Positions 35,395 through 44,559 of a DNA stretch of 64,000 nucleotides are shown here, one piece after another. Position numbers and translations under genes: made by a program. This DNA is from JAWCLZ01 sp038850275. GTDB lineage: Archaea; Halobacteriota; JAWCLZ01. Below the pieces are notes generated by a model. The model was not told the DNA's origin, ran no database searches, and saw only the letters and a program-made list of their open reading frames with translations. The stretch covers positions 22,331-86,330 of the forward strand of contig JAWCLZ010000006.1 of assembly GCA_038850275.1 (NCBI GenBank), written 5' to 3'. The number at the start of each line of letters is the position of its first letter. Position 1 is the stretch's first letter.

Positions 35395-36213
35395 ATGAAG
35401 GTCATTTCCATCACTGGCTATAAAAACTCTGGCAAGACTGATTTAATAGTTAAATTAGTAGAAGCACTAAAGCGGAGAGGGAAAGTTGGCACGGTGAAGC
35501 ATATGCATGCTTATCGCTTTGATAAAGAGGGAAGTGATACATATCGACATATGCAAGCAGGGGCAGATGTGGTTGTGGGCGTTACACCCTATGAACTTGT
35601 GAAGCTCACAAATGCAAATAATTTAAAGGCGGCTCTTGACGAACTAGCCAATGCTGGAGTGGATTATGCAGTGGTGGAGGGCTTCAAAGATAGCTCGCTT
35701 CCTAAAATTGCAATTGGCGAAGTAAAAGCAGTAAATATTGTTAAAATCATAGATCCACGTGAAGACATAAACATAGATGAATTAGTAGAGCTTGTGGAGA
35801 GCCAGCGGGAATGGGTAACATTTAACTCACTTTTAAATAAGGTTAAAAAACATAGAGATATAGCTAAAGCAGGTGCAATTGCAACATTCACAGGTGTGGT
35901 GAGAGGAATAAATAAGGGAGTGAAGATAAAGGAACTTCAATTTGAGCATTACGAAGAAATGCTAGATATAAGTCTAGAGAAAATCAAGCAAACCCTTAAG
36001 AAGCGCGAGGGAATAGTTGAAGTGCTCATACATCATAAAACTGGAGTTATACCCGCTGGGGAAGACATCATTTATATAGTTGTAGCAGGTTCACATCGCA
36101 GAGAGGTATTCAAAGCTCTCAGCGACGCAATTGAAATGGTGAAAAGAGAAGCGCCAATCTGGAAAAAAGAAGTAACAGAGGAAGGAGAATACTGGGTTCA
36201 AGAGGTAGAATAA
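35395..36213 (+). CDS. MobB-MoaE fusion, molybdopterin cofactor biosynthesis
   Basis: A 272-aa two-domain protein. Residues 1-130 form MobB with P-loop GYKNSGKT and VKHMHAYRFDKEGSDTYRH. Residues about 140-272 form MoaE, the large subunit of molybdopterin synthase, with FTGVVRGINKG, VLIHHKTGVIPAGE and the catalytic-Lys region IWKKE. Such fusions occur in euryarchaea and link pterin synthesis to guanine-nucleotide attachment. It is packed between pyrC and the phosphohexomutase (2-bp gap). Confidence 0.9.
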   Translation: MKVISITGYKNSGKTDLIVKLVEALKRRGKVGTVKHMHAYRFDKEGSDTYRHMQAGADVVVGVTPYELVKLTNANNLKAALDELANAGVDYAVVEGFKDSSLPKIAIGEVKAVNIVKIIDPREDINIDELVELVESQREWVTFNSLLNKVKKHRDIAKAGAIATFTGVVRGINKGVKIKELQFEHYEEMLDISLEKIKQTLKKREGIVEVLIHHKTGVIPAGEDIIYIVVAGSHRREVFKALSDAIEMVKREAPIWKKEVTEEGEYWVQEVE

Positions 36214-36215
36214 GA

Positions 36216-37544
36216 ATGAAGCGGCTGTTTGGCACAAATGGTGTTAGAGGAATAGCCAATGTCGATTTAACCCCAGAAATTGCACTCACGCTGGCAAAGA
36301 GCTATGGCAGCTTGCTGGAGTTAAACAATACAGTGGCAATTGGGAGAGACACTCGACTCTCCGGGGAAATGTTCAAGCACGCGGTTATCTCAGGCTTGCT
36401 TTCCACTGGCTGCAATGTCGTGGATGCAGGTATAGTTCCAATTCCAGCGCTGCAGTACTACGTTAGAGATAACGCAGATGGAGGAATTATGATCACTGCA
36501 TCCCACAACCCTTGGGAATACAATGGGATTAAAATCATAGATAGAGATGGCACTGAGATAGGCAGCGACTTGGAGGAAAAAATCGAGGCACTTTACTATG
36601 CCTCTAATTTTAGAAATATAGAGTGGAATAAAATAGGAGCATTGAGAAATGCAGAGATCATTCAAAATTACATCAATGGAATTTTAAAGCTTGTAGATAG
36701 AGAGAAAATTGCAAGTGCAAAGCTTCGAGTTGCAGTGGATCTAGGCAATGGCGCTGGGTGCGTGGCAACTCCTAGATTGCTTCAGGAGCTAGGTGTCGAG
36801 GTAGTTTTATTAAACGCTGATCCAAAGCCAGTTTCACCAAAACGTGAGCCCGAGCCAAACAAGGCATCGCTTAAGGAGTTAATGGAACTCGTGGTATCAG
36901 CGAGGGCAGATTTTGGAGTAGCGCACGATGGCGATGCGGATAGAGCGGTATTCATAGATGAAAAAGGGGAATATGTTGAAGACGATGTAACTCTAGCCAT
37001 CTTTGTCAAAAATACTCTTTCTAAAAAACCTGGACCTGTTGTTACACCCGTGAGTTCCTCTCAATGCATTGTTGATGTTGCTAATGAATTTGGAGTGAAA
37101 GTGGAGTGGACAAAAGTAGGAAGCATACACGTGGCAAGAAAGATGAAGGCAATAAATGCAGTTATAGGTGGAGAGGGAAATGGGGGTATAATTTTCCCAG
37201 AGCATCAATACTGCCGCGATGGCGCCATGGCAGTGGCAAGGATGTGCGAATTAGTCTCAGAGCAGAGACTATCTGAACTTGCGAGGCAAGTGCCTCGATA
37301 TTACAATTTGAAAACAAAGGTGCGGTGTGAAGATAAAGAAGCAGTTATGCAGCATGTTAAAAGCAAGCTCACTGGTGAAATCATAGCTATAGATGGATTT
37401 AAAGCTTTCTATGACGATGGCTGGCTATTAATCCGTCCCTCTGGAACCGAGCCAATTATTCGAATCTTCGCAGAATCCAAGTCAATGGATAGAGCTAGAG
37501 AGCTTCTGGAGTATGGCTGCAGTTTGATTAAAAGCTACAGCTAG
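36216..37544 (+). CDS. Phosphoglucosamine/phosphomannomutase family protein
   Basis: A 442-aa alpha-D-phosphohexomutase. The phosphoserine loop is TASHNPWEYNGIK, the Mg loop is HDGDADRAV, the sugar loop GGEGNGGI and the phosphate loop RPSGTEPIIRI. The N-terminal start RLFGTNGVRG is characteristic of the GlmM-like archaeal group. It most likely makes glucosamine-1-phosphate or mannose-1-phosphate for surface glycans. The exact sugar cannot be decided here. Confidence 0.9.
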   Translation: MKRLFGTNGVRGIANVDLTPEIALTLAKSYGSLLELNNTVAIGRDTRLSGEMFKHAVISGLLSTGCNVVDAGIVPIPALQYYVRDNADGGIMITASHNPWEYNGIKIIDRDGTEIGSDLEEKIEALYYASNFRNIEWNKIGALRNAEIIQNYINGILKLVDREKIASAKLRVAVDLGNGAGCVATPRLLQELGVEVVLLNADPKPVSPKREPEPNKASLKELMELVVSARADFGVAHDGDADRAVFIDEKGEYVEDDVTLAIFVKNTLSKKPGPVVTPVSSSQCIVDVANEFGVKVEWTKVGSIHVARKMKAINAVIGGEGNGGIIFPEHQYCRDGAMAVARMCELVSEQRLSELARQVPRYYNLKTKVRCEDKEAVMQHVKSKLTGEIIAIDGFKAFYDDGWLLIRPSGTEPIIRIFAESKSMDRARELLEYGCSLIKSYS

Positions 37545-37674
37545 ATAATAGATAATATGTTTCATTTCTCAAGCTGTATAACAATTTCATCCCATTTTCG
37601 CGTTCCTCTTTTATCGCATTTTATCGAAAATTTCAAGGGAATATAAATAATGGAAAGCAAATATCAAGGATTAT

Positions 37675-38640
37675 ATGAAGCTCTCTCTTGGAATAACAAC
37701 TAGTATGCCATTGGAAAAATCCCTCAATTATGCTAAAATTGCTGAGGAGAATAATTACTATAGAATCTGGATTGGCGAAGATATACTCTCTAGGGAAGTT
37801 TTCACTTATATCTCAATAATTGCATTAAAAACCAAAAGAATAGCAATTGCAACTGGCATAACAAGTCCATATGTGAGAAATATAGCAGTAATAGCCTCAA
37901 ATACCGCTGGCATTCAAATTTTGAGTGAAAATCGCTTCACACTTGGCTTGGGAGTTGGCGGTATTCCAGAGATCGAGAGGCTAACTGGTAAAAAGCCTGA
38001 GAGAGTTATAGAGGTAATGAAAGAAACAACTCAACTCCTGCGGAGAATCTTTAAAGGAGAGAGAATAACATATGAAGGTAAATTAGCCAGCTTGAGGGAT
38101 TACAAACTAAATATAAAACTAAAGGTTGAGCCTAAAATTTACTTTGGAGTGCGAGGAGAGAAGCTCCTTGCTTTAGCTGGAGAAATTGCAGATGGAGTGA
38201 TATTCTCAGGACCAAAGCAATATCTCGAGCGAGCCATGCAAATCGTAGATGAAGCAGCGGAGAAAGCAGGGAGAGATAAAAATGAAATAGATCGCGTGCT
38301 TTGGAACTGCACAGTGGAAGTTGAAAATGAAGAGGATTTAAAACTAGCTAGACTAGTATCAGCCACAATAGCAGCAAGTCTCCCGAAGAGCAGCTTGAGT
38401 GGTGTTGATCAAATTCGAGAAAAATTCAAAGTAGGAAAATATGAAGAGGCAGCTGAAATGATGAGTGAAGAACTGATGAAGGAATTCTGCATCTATGGCT
38501 CAAAGAAGGAGATATTTGATAGCTTTAATCAATTTGAAGCAATGGGATTTAGAGAATTTGTAGTTGGACCGCCATTCAGTAAAAACCCTATGAGAACAAT
38601 TAAAGCAATGGGGAGGGCTATCAGTGGAATATGGGATTAA
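37675..38640 (+). CDS. Mer-like F420-dependent (luciferase-family) oxidoreductase, copy 1
   Basis: A 321-aa TIM-barrel protein of the bacterial luciferase/F420 family. ATGITSPYVRN and the closing MKEFCIYGSKKEIFDSFNQFEAMGFREF region (read in parts) parallel methylenetetrahydromethanopterin reductase (Mer). It is divergent enough that I call it Mer-like, not Mer. It is translationally coupled to copy 2 (17-bp overlap). It could be a true Mer, an F420-dependent dehydrogenase or half of a heteromer. Confidence 0.8.
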   Translation: MKLSLGITTSMPLEKSLNYAKIAEENNYYRIWIGEDILSREVFTYISIIALKTKRIAIATGITSPYVRNIAVIASNTAGIQILSENRFTLGLGVGGIPEIERLTGKKPERVIEVMKETTQLLRRIFKGERITYEGKLASLRDYKLNIKLKVEPKIYFGVRGEKLLALAGEIADGVIFSGPKQYLERAMQIVDEAAEKAGRDKNEIDRVLWNCTVEVENEEDLKLARLVSATIAASLPKSSLSGVDQIREKFKVGKYEEAAEMMSEELMKEFCIYGSKKEIFDSFNQFEAMGFREFVVGPPFSKNPMRTIKAMGRAISGIWD

Positions 38641-39571
38641 CTTCAATGGAGACTTGCCCATTGATCACATAATAGAGGGCACGAGGGTTGCAGAGCAAAT
38701 AGGCTTCAAATACATCTGGGTTGGAGAGGCAAATGAATATATTCATCCATTCCCAGTACTAGCAGCTATATGCGAGAACACAACTAAAATTCAAATCGGC
38801 TCAGGTATAATATCACCTCAATTGAATTTATGCCGCCATATATTGAAGGCATTTGAAACACTCCACGAAGCTTATGGACCTAGGTTTATAATAGGCCTAG
38901 CACCAGGTGACTTCATAGCTCTTCAATCACTAGGGGTGGAAATTAAGCGGCCTATTGAAAAAATAGATCAATGTTTAATGGAGATCACTGGAAGCGTGCC
39001 CACCTACATTGCAAGGCAAATTACCAAAACAGAAGAAGTTTGCTTATATGGAGTTATACCGGTATTCGTCGGAGCAACTGGTCCAAAGGCAATTGAATTT
39101 GCTAGTTTAAAAGCAGATGGAATTCTGCTTAACTATTTGAAACCCGAGTATATAAACTGGGCTTCAAAATACTTTAAAAGAAGAATATATACCGCTGTCT
39201 ATGGCCCATCGCTACTCCTTCCAGATAGTTATAATGAAAAAAAACTGCTCATAGCTGCAGCAGTAGTTGCATCAAGCATGCCGATGGAACTTCAAATCGA
39301 ATTTGAAATCAAAAATGAGATAAATCAAATAAAAACCTATTTAAATCACAGGAACTACAGCGAGCTTGTTAAGTATAGAGAATTCCTATATAGCAACTTC
39401 ACTCTTTCAGGAACTCTTGAGGAGATTAATAGGAAGATTGAGGAAATTAAAAGAATGAATAAAGTAGATCAAGTTATATTTGGCACACCAATTTGCCATA
39501 GCCTTGAATCAGTTAAAAAGCTGAGAAAGATAATAGAGGGAGGGGGTAAATGGGTGCACTCAGAAGAATGA
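38624..39571 (+). CDS. Mer-like F420-family protein, copy 2
   Basis: A 315-aa paralogue of the preceding gene. The N-terminal half keeps the fold (WVGEANEYIHPFPVLAAI, GSGIISPQ, IIGLAPGDFIALQSLGVE, the last very like Mer). The region after about residue 115 is divergent and the usual coenzyme-contact segments are less clear. The start is GTG 38624 behind GGAGGG. Overlap with copy 1 and with the zinc-ribbon gene downstream suggests stoichiometric co-expression. Confidence 0.72.
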   Translation: MEYGINFNGDLPIDHIIEGTRVAEQIGFKYIWVGEANEYIHPFPVLAAICENTTKIQIGSGIISPQLNLCRHILKAFETLHEAYGPRFIIGLAPGDFIALQSLGVEIKRPIEKIDQCLMEITGSVPTYIARQITKTEEVCLYGVIPVFVGATGPKAIEFASLKADGILLNYLKPEYINWASKYFKRRIYTAVYGPSLLLPDSYNEKKLLIAAAVVASSMPMELQIEFEIKNEINQIKTYLNHRNYSELVKYREFLYSNFTLSGTLEEINRKIEEIKRMNKVDQVIFGTPICHSLESVKKLRKIIEGGGKWVHSEE

Positions 39572-39762
39572 TGAAGAAATATAAACTCACAGAGGGAGAT
39601 ATGCAGGAATGGCGTGAGGTAAAATCTTGGTACTTGAACATGGCTAGTGAATACCCTCAGAAATGCTTAAAATGTGGAGATCTATTTTACGTATCACCTT
39701 TTGATGCATTTTTAATAAGTCGAAATAAAAAAGCTTGCTTATGTCAAAGATGCTTGAAATAA
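39550..39762 (+). CDS. 70-aa zinc-ribbon protein
   Basis: A small protein with a basic helical start (RRMMKKYKL) and a zinc site: CLKCGD and, 22 residues later, CLCQRCLK. The ATG at 39550 follows a GGAGGGGG box within the end of the Mer-like gene (22-bp overlap). Function is unknown. Coupling to the two Mer-like genes suggests a partner or regulator. Confidence 0.7.
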   Translation: MGALRRMMKKYKLTEGDMQEWREVKSWYLNMASEYPQKCLKCGDLFYVSPFDAFLISRNKKACLCQRCLK

Positions 39763-39782
39763 TTAAATAATCAGGAGAACTC

Positions 39783-40445
39783 ATGCGCTTTAAAAACAGA
39801 GAGGATGCTGGAAAAAAACTAGCTGAAAAGCTCGCTAACTTGAAAGCTCTAAGTCCAGTGGTGCTAGCTATACCTCGCGGAGGTGTGGTGGTGGGTGACA
39901 TTATAGCTAATGCTCTAAATGCAAAGTTAGATTTAGTGGTTCCTCGAAAAATTGGTGCACCTTATAACCCAGAACTCGCGATCGGCGCAGTTATGCACGA
40001 TGGAACTTGCTATCTAAATAGAGATATAATAGCAGCATTGAATATATCTGAAAATTATATTAAAAGAGAGATAGAATTTCAAAAAATGGAAATTGAAAGG
40101 AGATTACAGCTATATAGAAAAACAAAGGATTACGATTTAAGAGATAAAAATATCGTACTCGTGGACGATGGCATCGCCACTGGTGCAACTATGCTTGTTG
40201 TGATTAACTGGCTGAAGAAACAGCAGCCTAAAAAATTAGTGGTTGCAGTTCCAGTGCTGCCCGCTGAAACACTTGAAATATTAAAAAGGGAAGTGGATGA
40301 AGTGATCTATGTTTTAGCGCCATATGAATTTGAAGCAGTTGGCGAGTTCTATGAAGATTTCAGTCAAGTTGAAGATGAAGAGGTCATAAAAATAATGAAA
40401 AGTCATATAGGGAAAGGTCATAAACAAATAACAATAACAAAATAA
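39783..40445 (+). CDS. Phosphoribosyltransferase-domain protein
   Basis: A 220-aa type I PRTase-fold protein. It begins RFKNREDAGKKLAEKL, has AIPRGGVVVGDIIA, PRKIGAP and the PRPP-binding loop IVLVDDGIATGATM. This COG1926-like group is common in archaea and has no settled substrate. It is 20 bp downstream of the zinc-ribbon gene, probably same transcript. Confidence 0.88.
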   Translation: MRFKNREDAGKKLAEKLANLKALSPVVLAIPRGGVVVGDIIANALNAKLDLVVPRKIGAPYNPELAIGAVMHDGTCYLNRDIIAALNISENYIKREIEFQKMEIERRLQLYRKTKDYDLRDKNIVLVDDGIATGATMLVVINWLKKQQPKKLVVAVPVLPAETLEILKREVDEVIYVLAPYEFEAVGEFYEDFSQVEDEEVIKIMKSHIGKGHKQITITK

Positions 40446-40490
40446 CAATAATAAATAAAAATAAAGCTTAGAAAGTAAGGGGGAATTAAG

Positions 40491-40667
40491 ATGCCATTCG
40501 TACTATGTGAAAAATGCTATGAAAAAATGAAAGAGCAGGTATACATTAGCAGCAAACCAGTCTATGGGAAATGTGTTCTATGCTCCTACCTTGGCTATGG
40601 AGTTATTGTTGTGGAGCCTAGAAATATGCTTGCTTTTGAAACCTTGAGAAAAGCAGCAGCTTCATAG
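40491..40667 (+). CDS. 58-aa zinc-ribbon peptide
   Basis: A short gene from ATG 40491 to TAG 40667, preceded by AAGGGGG. The peptide has paired cysteines CEKC and, 18 residues later, CVLC, forming a four-Cys zinc ribbon, then a hydrophobic strand and a helical end (FETLRKAAAS). No family is recognised. It lies downstream of the PRTase on the same strand. Confidence 0.65.
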   Translation: MPFVLCEKCYEKMKEQVYISSKPVYGKCVLCSYLGYGVIVVEPRNMLAFETLRKAAAS

Positions 40668-40893
40668 CTCCGCGTGACCACAGACGGATCTAGAATAGTT
40701 TCTCAGGCTTTGAGTGGGGATGCTTGATATCTAAAGCGAAACTTAAGAAAAGTATTCTCCCACTCCAACTTTCCTTTCTCGAGCCCGAGTTCCAATCAGA
40801 TATGCTCTGAAGCACCCAACTGCTTCAACTTCAACATCAATTTTGAGCACGCAATAGAGCTCCTCACGAGACTATTGCCCTTATACTCATAGG
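40668..40893. other. Intergenic stretch with possible coding remnant
   Basis: No complete gene is seen. On the minus strand one frame (about 40743-40866) reads through roughly 40 codons of protein-like sequence (for example VLKIDVEVEAVGCFRAYLIG) ending in TAA, but it lacks a credible start because a TAG lies just before it. It may be the 3' remnant of a decayed gene. Confidence 0.25.
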
Positions 40894-41046
40894 TTAAACC
40901 TTTCCCTTGATATACATCTCAGGATTTCTATCGAACTTCTGCTTGCACATAGGAGCGCAGAAGTAGTAAATCTTCCCTTTATATTCAGACTTCCACTTCG
41001 CAGTTTTTTCATCAACTTCCATTTTGCAAACTACATCTAGAGCCAA
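40894..41046 (-). CDS. 50-aa YHS-domain protein
   Basis: A short gene from TTG 41046 (behind AGGTGA) to TAA 40894. The peptide has VVCKMEVDEKTAKWKSEYKG and then YYFCAPMCKQKF, the classic YHS/TRASH-like metal-binding motif (Cys near the start plus C-x3-C). YHS peptides are found with heavy-metal handling and oxidase-type proteins. It is divergent from the hemerythrin/PAS gene. Confidence 0.8.
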   Translation of the reverse strand: MALDVVCKMEVDEKTAKWKSEYKGKIYYFCAPMCKQKFDRNPEMYIKGKV

Positions 41047-41210
41047 GTAATTCACCTATTAATAAATTGAACGAAGAATTAATTAGTTATCGCTTCTCTT
41101 ATAGTCGAGTAGATTCAGCATATAAAGGAAAGAAATGGAATCACATAGGAGAAAAAATACAGAAAGAGAAATGTAAAAAGAATATGATTTCGTAAAAATA
41201 AGGTGGATTT

Positions 41211-42389
41211 ATGGAGAAGAAAAAAATGCTCAAGGAGTTGATCAAGCAGCTGCATGAAGGAGCAGTGCCAGCTGAGGTTAAAGAAAGATTTAAACAAGTT
41301 TTAGAGAGCACAACTCCACTGGAAATTGCTAGAATAGAGGAGGAACTTATAAAAGAGGGAATACCTAGAGAGGAAATTCGAAGACTCTGCGAGGTTCATT
41401 TAGCTGTTTTTAGAGAGCAATTGGAGAAGCAAAAAATCGAGGTACCCCTCGGGCACGCTATTGGAATTCTAATGGAGGAACATAGAATTCTCCTAGAAAG
41501 GCAAGAGAAACTAAATGGCATTGCAATTGAGCAAGAACCTGATTTAGCGCAGCTTAATCAAATTGCAATAGATTATTTAGAGGCTGAAAAGCATTATTTA
41601 AGGGAGGAGAATGTGCTATTCCCAGTCTTAGAGAAACATGGCATAACTGAGCCTCCTGCGATTATGTGGATGGAGCATAATCAACTGAGGGAGCAAAAGA
41701 AGGCATTTCGCAATTTAATTGAAAACTATAATACCATTAGCCGTGAGGTATTTAAAAAGCAGCTTGGCGAGAGCGCAAAGGCTTTGAATAGCTTGCTCTC
41801 AAGTCATATATTTAAGGAGAATAACATTCTTTTCCCAGCTGCAATGCGCGTGGTCACGGAGGAGGAATGGAGAGACATTAGAAGAGAATTCGATGAAATT
41901 GGATATCCCAGTTTTACCCCTAGGCATTTAATAGCACAAATTCCACTTGAACCTGAAAAGCCAGTGGCTGCTCTGCCTGAGCTATTGCAGTTTGAAACAG
42001 GCTCACTTACAAAAGAAGAAGTTGAAGGGATTCTTAACACCTTGCCAGTTGATATTACATTTGTGGATAGAGAAGATGCAGTTAAATACTTCAGCAAAGC
42101 TGAGAAGAGAATTTTCCTTCGCACAAAAGCAATTTTAGGGAGGAAAGTACAGCTATGTCATCCGGAGAAAAGTGTTCACATTGTGAATAAAATCCTTGAG
42201 GCATTTAAAACAGGTAAAAAAGACTTTGCTGAGTTCTGGATCAAGAAAGGGGAGAGCTTGATTTACATTAGATACTTTGCAGTTAGGGATAAAGCTGGGA
42301 AATATCTGGGAACTCTTGAAGTAACGCAAGATATAACTAATATTAAGAAAATTGAAGGCGAGAAAAGATTGCTAGATTGGGGAGAATAA
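41211..42389 (+). CDS. DUF438/hemerythrin/PAS-domain protein
   Basis: A 392-aa protein: an N-terminal DUF438 helical domain (1-80), a hemerythrin-like HHE domain (about 85-225; His and Glu in LMEEHRILLER, AEKHYLREENVLFP, WMEHNQLREQ and SHIFKENNILFPAA), and a C-terminal PAS domain (about 270-385). The di-iron site suggests sensing or scavenging of O2 or NO, with the PAS domain as a sensor. There is no output kinase domain. The YHS gene stands divergently upstream. Confidence 0.9.
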   Translation: MEKKKMLKELIKQLHEGAVPAEVKERFKQVLESTTPLEIARIEEELIKEGIPREEIRRLCEVHLAVFREQLEKQKIEVPLGHAIGILMEEHRILLERQEKLNGIAIEQEPDLAQLNQIAIDYLEAEKHYLREENVLFPVLEKHGITEPPAIMWMEHNQLREQKKAFRNLIENYNTISREVFKKQLGESAKALNSLLSSHIFKENNILFPAAMRVVTEEEWRDIRREFDEIGYPSFTPRHLIAQIPLEPEKPVAALPELLQFETGSLTKEEVEGILNTLPVDITFVDREDAVKYFSKAEKRIFLRTKAILGRKVQLCHPEKSVHIVNKILEAFKTGKKDFAEFWIKKGESLIYIRYFAVRDKAGKYLGTLEVTQDITNIKKIEGEKRLLDWGE

Positions 42390-42400
42390 AATATAATTTT

Positions 42401-42994
42401 TTAAATAAAGTAATTGTGAATTATAAAATATTTGTAAACTGGGCTGGAAGTATGGTAAATCGTGATTAGCTCTTGAAGCTCACTACTTAGGTCTATTTTT
42501 CTCTCAAGTGCTATTCTATTTAAAACTCCAATTTCCCAAGCTACTTCATCTTCTGAGAGTGGAATTTGAGATTTCCATATCTTCCTCTCCACTTTTTTAA
42601 ATCCAATGTTCTCAAGCTGGCTCGTTAGCCTCTGGATATTGGTTGCATAGTTGGGAAATATGATCTCCCTTACTTGAAATATCTTCTCAGTCAATCGATT
42701 CATAGCTAGGTCTTCCACTAAGACTAACCTTTGAACCTTGCTTTTGAAGCTAGCGAGAAATGAGATCAAATTCTCTGGTATAAAGTAATAGGCTAGGTAA
42801 ATCATCGCTGCATCATATTTTGAATATTCTTCTGAACCTTCATCAATTAAACCTTCTTCTGAACCTTCATCAATTAAACCACTACTAAGCTCAAGGACTC
42901 GCTTACCATCTAAATCTAGAGCTCTAAGGAGTTCTAGGTGCCTTAGCTCGATGAAACTTGGTATTTTGTGAACGCTGGTGATGATATTGATCAT
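42401..42994 (-). CDS. Methyltransferase-like protein with in-frame duplication
   Basis: A protein of about 197 aa starting MINIITSVHKIPSFIELRH. GKRVLELSSG looks like motif I of a class I SAM methyltransferase but lacks the usual glycine-rich end. There the sequence GLIDEGSEE is repeated exactly twice in tandem. LVLVEDLAM and later segments fit a Rossmann-like fold. ATG 42994 lies about 30 bp after a TATA-like TTATAAAATA, suggesting a leaderless mRNA. Activity is doubtful because the cofactor loop is altered. Confidence 0.6.
   Translation of the reverse strand: MINIITSVHKIPSFIELRHLELLRALDLDGKRVLELSSGLIDEGSEEGLIDEGSEEYSKYDAAMIYLAYYFIPENLISFLASFKSKVQRLVLVEDLAMNRLTEKIFQVREIIFPNYATNIQRLTSQLENIGFKKVERKIWKSQIPLSEDEVAWEIGVLNRIALERKIDLSSELQELITIYHTSSPVYKYFIIHNYFI
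42827..42880. repeat. Perfect 27-bp tandem duplication inside a gene
   Basis: Two identical 27-bp units, 42827-42853 and 42854-42880, lie head to tail with no mismatch. They keep frame and duplicate nine residues (GLIDEGSEE) of the methyltransferase-like protein. The identity implies a recent event or an assembly artefact. Confidence 0.97.
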
Positions 42995-43122
42995 TGTTAC
43001 ATATATATGAAAAATATATTTTATAAAGTTAATGAAATAATTATCACTTTTAATAATCATTCTTGATAATTCACTTAATAAGAGCAAAATTATATACCAG
43101 CGATATTTAATATAAGAAATAG

Positions 43123-44088
43123 ATGCGGGAACGATTATTTGAAAGAGTGGTAAATATATTGAATAGAGCAGGCTTTGTTACCTCTGAGCGATGTGATATC
43201 AGGCCATCGAGTTTTGATCTAGCGGCAAGAAGAGGTGATCAGCTGCTTCTCCTTAAAGTACTTTCAAATATCGATGGATTATCCGAAGAGGCAGCTCTGG
43301 AGATTAAAAAACTAGCTGCATATCTACTGGCACATCCACTAATAGTGGGAGAGAGAACCAGTGACCATCGCTTGGAAACTGGAGCTGTTTACCTTAGATA
43401 TGGGATACCGGCAATTAACTGCGAAACCTTAAGGGAATACTTCATAGAGGAAATCCCACCATTGGTATATGCCGCACCAGGTGGACTGTATGTGAATATA
43501 GATGGAGAGGAATTGAGAGAGGTTAGAATGAAGAAGCAGCTGTCCCTCGGAGACCTAGCGAGTTTGATGGGTGTCTCTAGGAGAACGATACGCAAATATG
43601 AAGAGGGCATGGATGCAACTATCGATGCAGCAATTAAACTTGAGGAAATACTGGAAACGCCCATTGCAAAGCCAATAGATCTACTTGGATTCGAAGTGGA
43701 ACTGGAGAGAACCCCACTGGAGTCCCTGAATCTAAGCGTGCTTGAGAAACACGTGCTTGAAATGCTAATTGAGATAGGCTTTGATGTTTTACCCACGATG
43801 CGCTCTCCATTTGATGCTCTTTCGAAAGATAAATCCACCACTATTCTAACTGGTATTAGCGAGCATAGAGAAATATCGATGAAAAAAGTTCGCTTAATGA
43901 GTAGTATCTCGAGAGTGGCCAGAGCTCAGTCCATTTACATCGTTGAAAAAATCGGTAAATCCACGCAGATAGGCGATACAGTGCTCTTGCATAAAGATGA
44001 ATTGAAGAAAATCGAAGATGCAAGTGAGTTCGTGAATTTAATAGAAGATAAAAAACATCAAGCAAGGCGGAGAGGCATCATTACCTAA
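43123..44088 (+). CDS. Archaeal HTH-type transcriptional regulator (COG1395)
   Basis: A 321-aa protein with an N-terminal nuclease-like fold domain (about 1-110), a central Xre-type helix-turn-helix (about 133-165; KQLSLGDLASLMGVSRRTIRKYE) and a C-terminal domain of about 120 residues. This layout belongs to a conserved archaeal regulator family of unknown targets. A TATTTAATATAAG element lies about 20 bp upstream of the ATG, compatible with a very short leader. Confidence 0.9.
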   Translation: MRERLFERVVNILNRAGFVTSERCDIRPSSFDLAARRGDQLLLLKVLSNIDGLSEEAALEIKKLAAYLLAHPLIVGERTSDHRLETGAVYLRYGIPAINCETLREYFIEEIPPLVYAAPGGLYVNIDGEELREVRMKKQLSLGDLASLMGVSRRTIRKYEEGMDATIDAAIKLEEILETPIAKPIDLLGFEVELERTPLESLNLSVLEKHVLEMLIEIGFDVLPTMRSPFDALSKDKSTTILTGISEHREISMKKVRLMSSISRVARAQSIYIVEKIGKSTQIGDTVLLHKDELKKIEDASEFVNLIEDKKHQARRRGIIT

Positions 44089-44094
44089 CACTAA

Positions 44095-44373
44095 TTAAAT
44101 CCAGTTCTCAATTGATTTAAATTCGTAATTTGCATATCTACTCCTCCAATCACTAGGTAGATACATTCGCTCTCCACCAAATTTAGAAGCAATTTCATCG
44201 ATGAGTCCTATATTAACACTCCCCTCAAACCTGAAGATGACAATCCCTGGAGGCTCTTTTGATTCATCTATGAAAAAATTGATTCCCTCCGCGGGTATGC
44301 GATCGTAGATCTCAAGGAGGAATTTATAAGTTTCCCTGCCACTTTTAAATCTATAGCCTGTATCTAGCTTCAC
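44095..44373 (-). CDS. Uncharacterised 92-aa protein
   Basis: A small soluble protein, probably alpha/beta, with a hydrophobic strand PPGIVIFRFEGSVNIGLIDE and an aromatic end (SRYANYEF). No motif is recognised. It is convergent with the COG1395 regulator gene with a gap of 6 bp. The sequence composition is gene-like. Confidence 0.55.
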   Translation of the reverse strand: MKLDTGYRFKSGRETYKFLLEIYDRIPAEGINFFIDESKEPPGIVIFRFEGSVNIGLIDEIASKFGGERMYLPSDWRSRYANYEFKSIENWI

Positions 44374-44559
44374 ATTTCATTGATTGATAAATTCAAATTT
44401 AAAATTCTTTCTTCCAAGATTTGCGCTGGGTGGAGCATTTAAGCGACTTTGTAACCACTCTAATTTAAAAACTGGATTATAGCAATTTTTTGATTCGAGG
44501 AAGATTTATTATGATGGCTTGGTGATATTTTTAAAAATATGTGGTATTGGTGATTTTAT

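Noticed and set aside
40743..40866. Intact small minus-strand gene
   Set aside because: No credible start codon: a TAG stands just upstream in frame and no Shine-Dalgarno is visible; kept only as a possible remnant.
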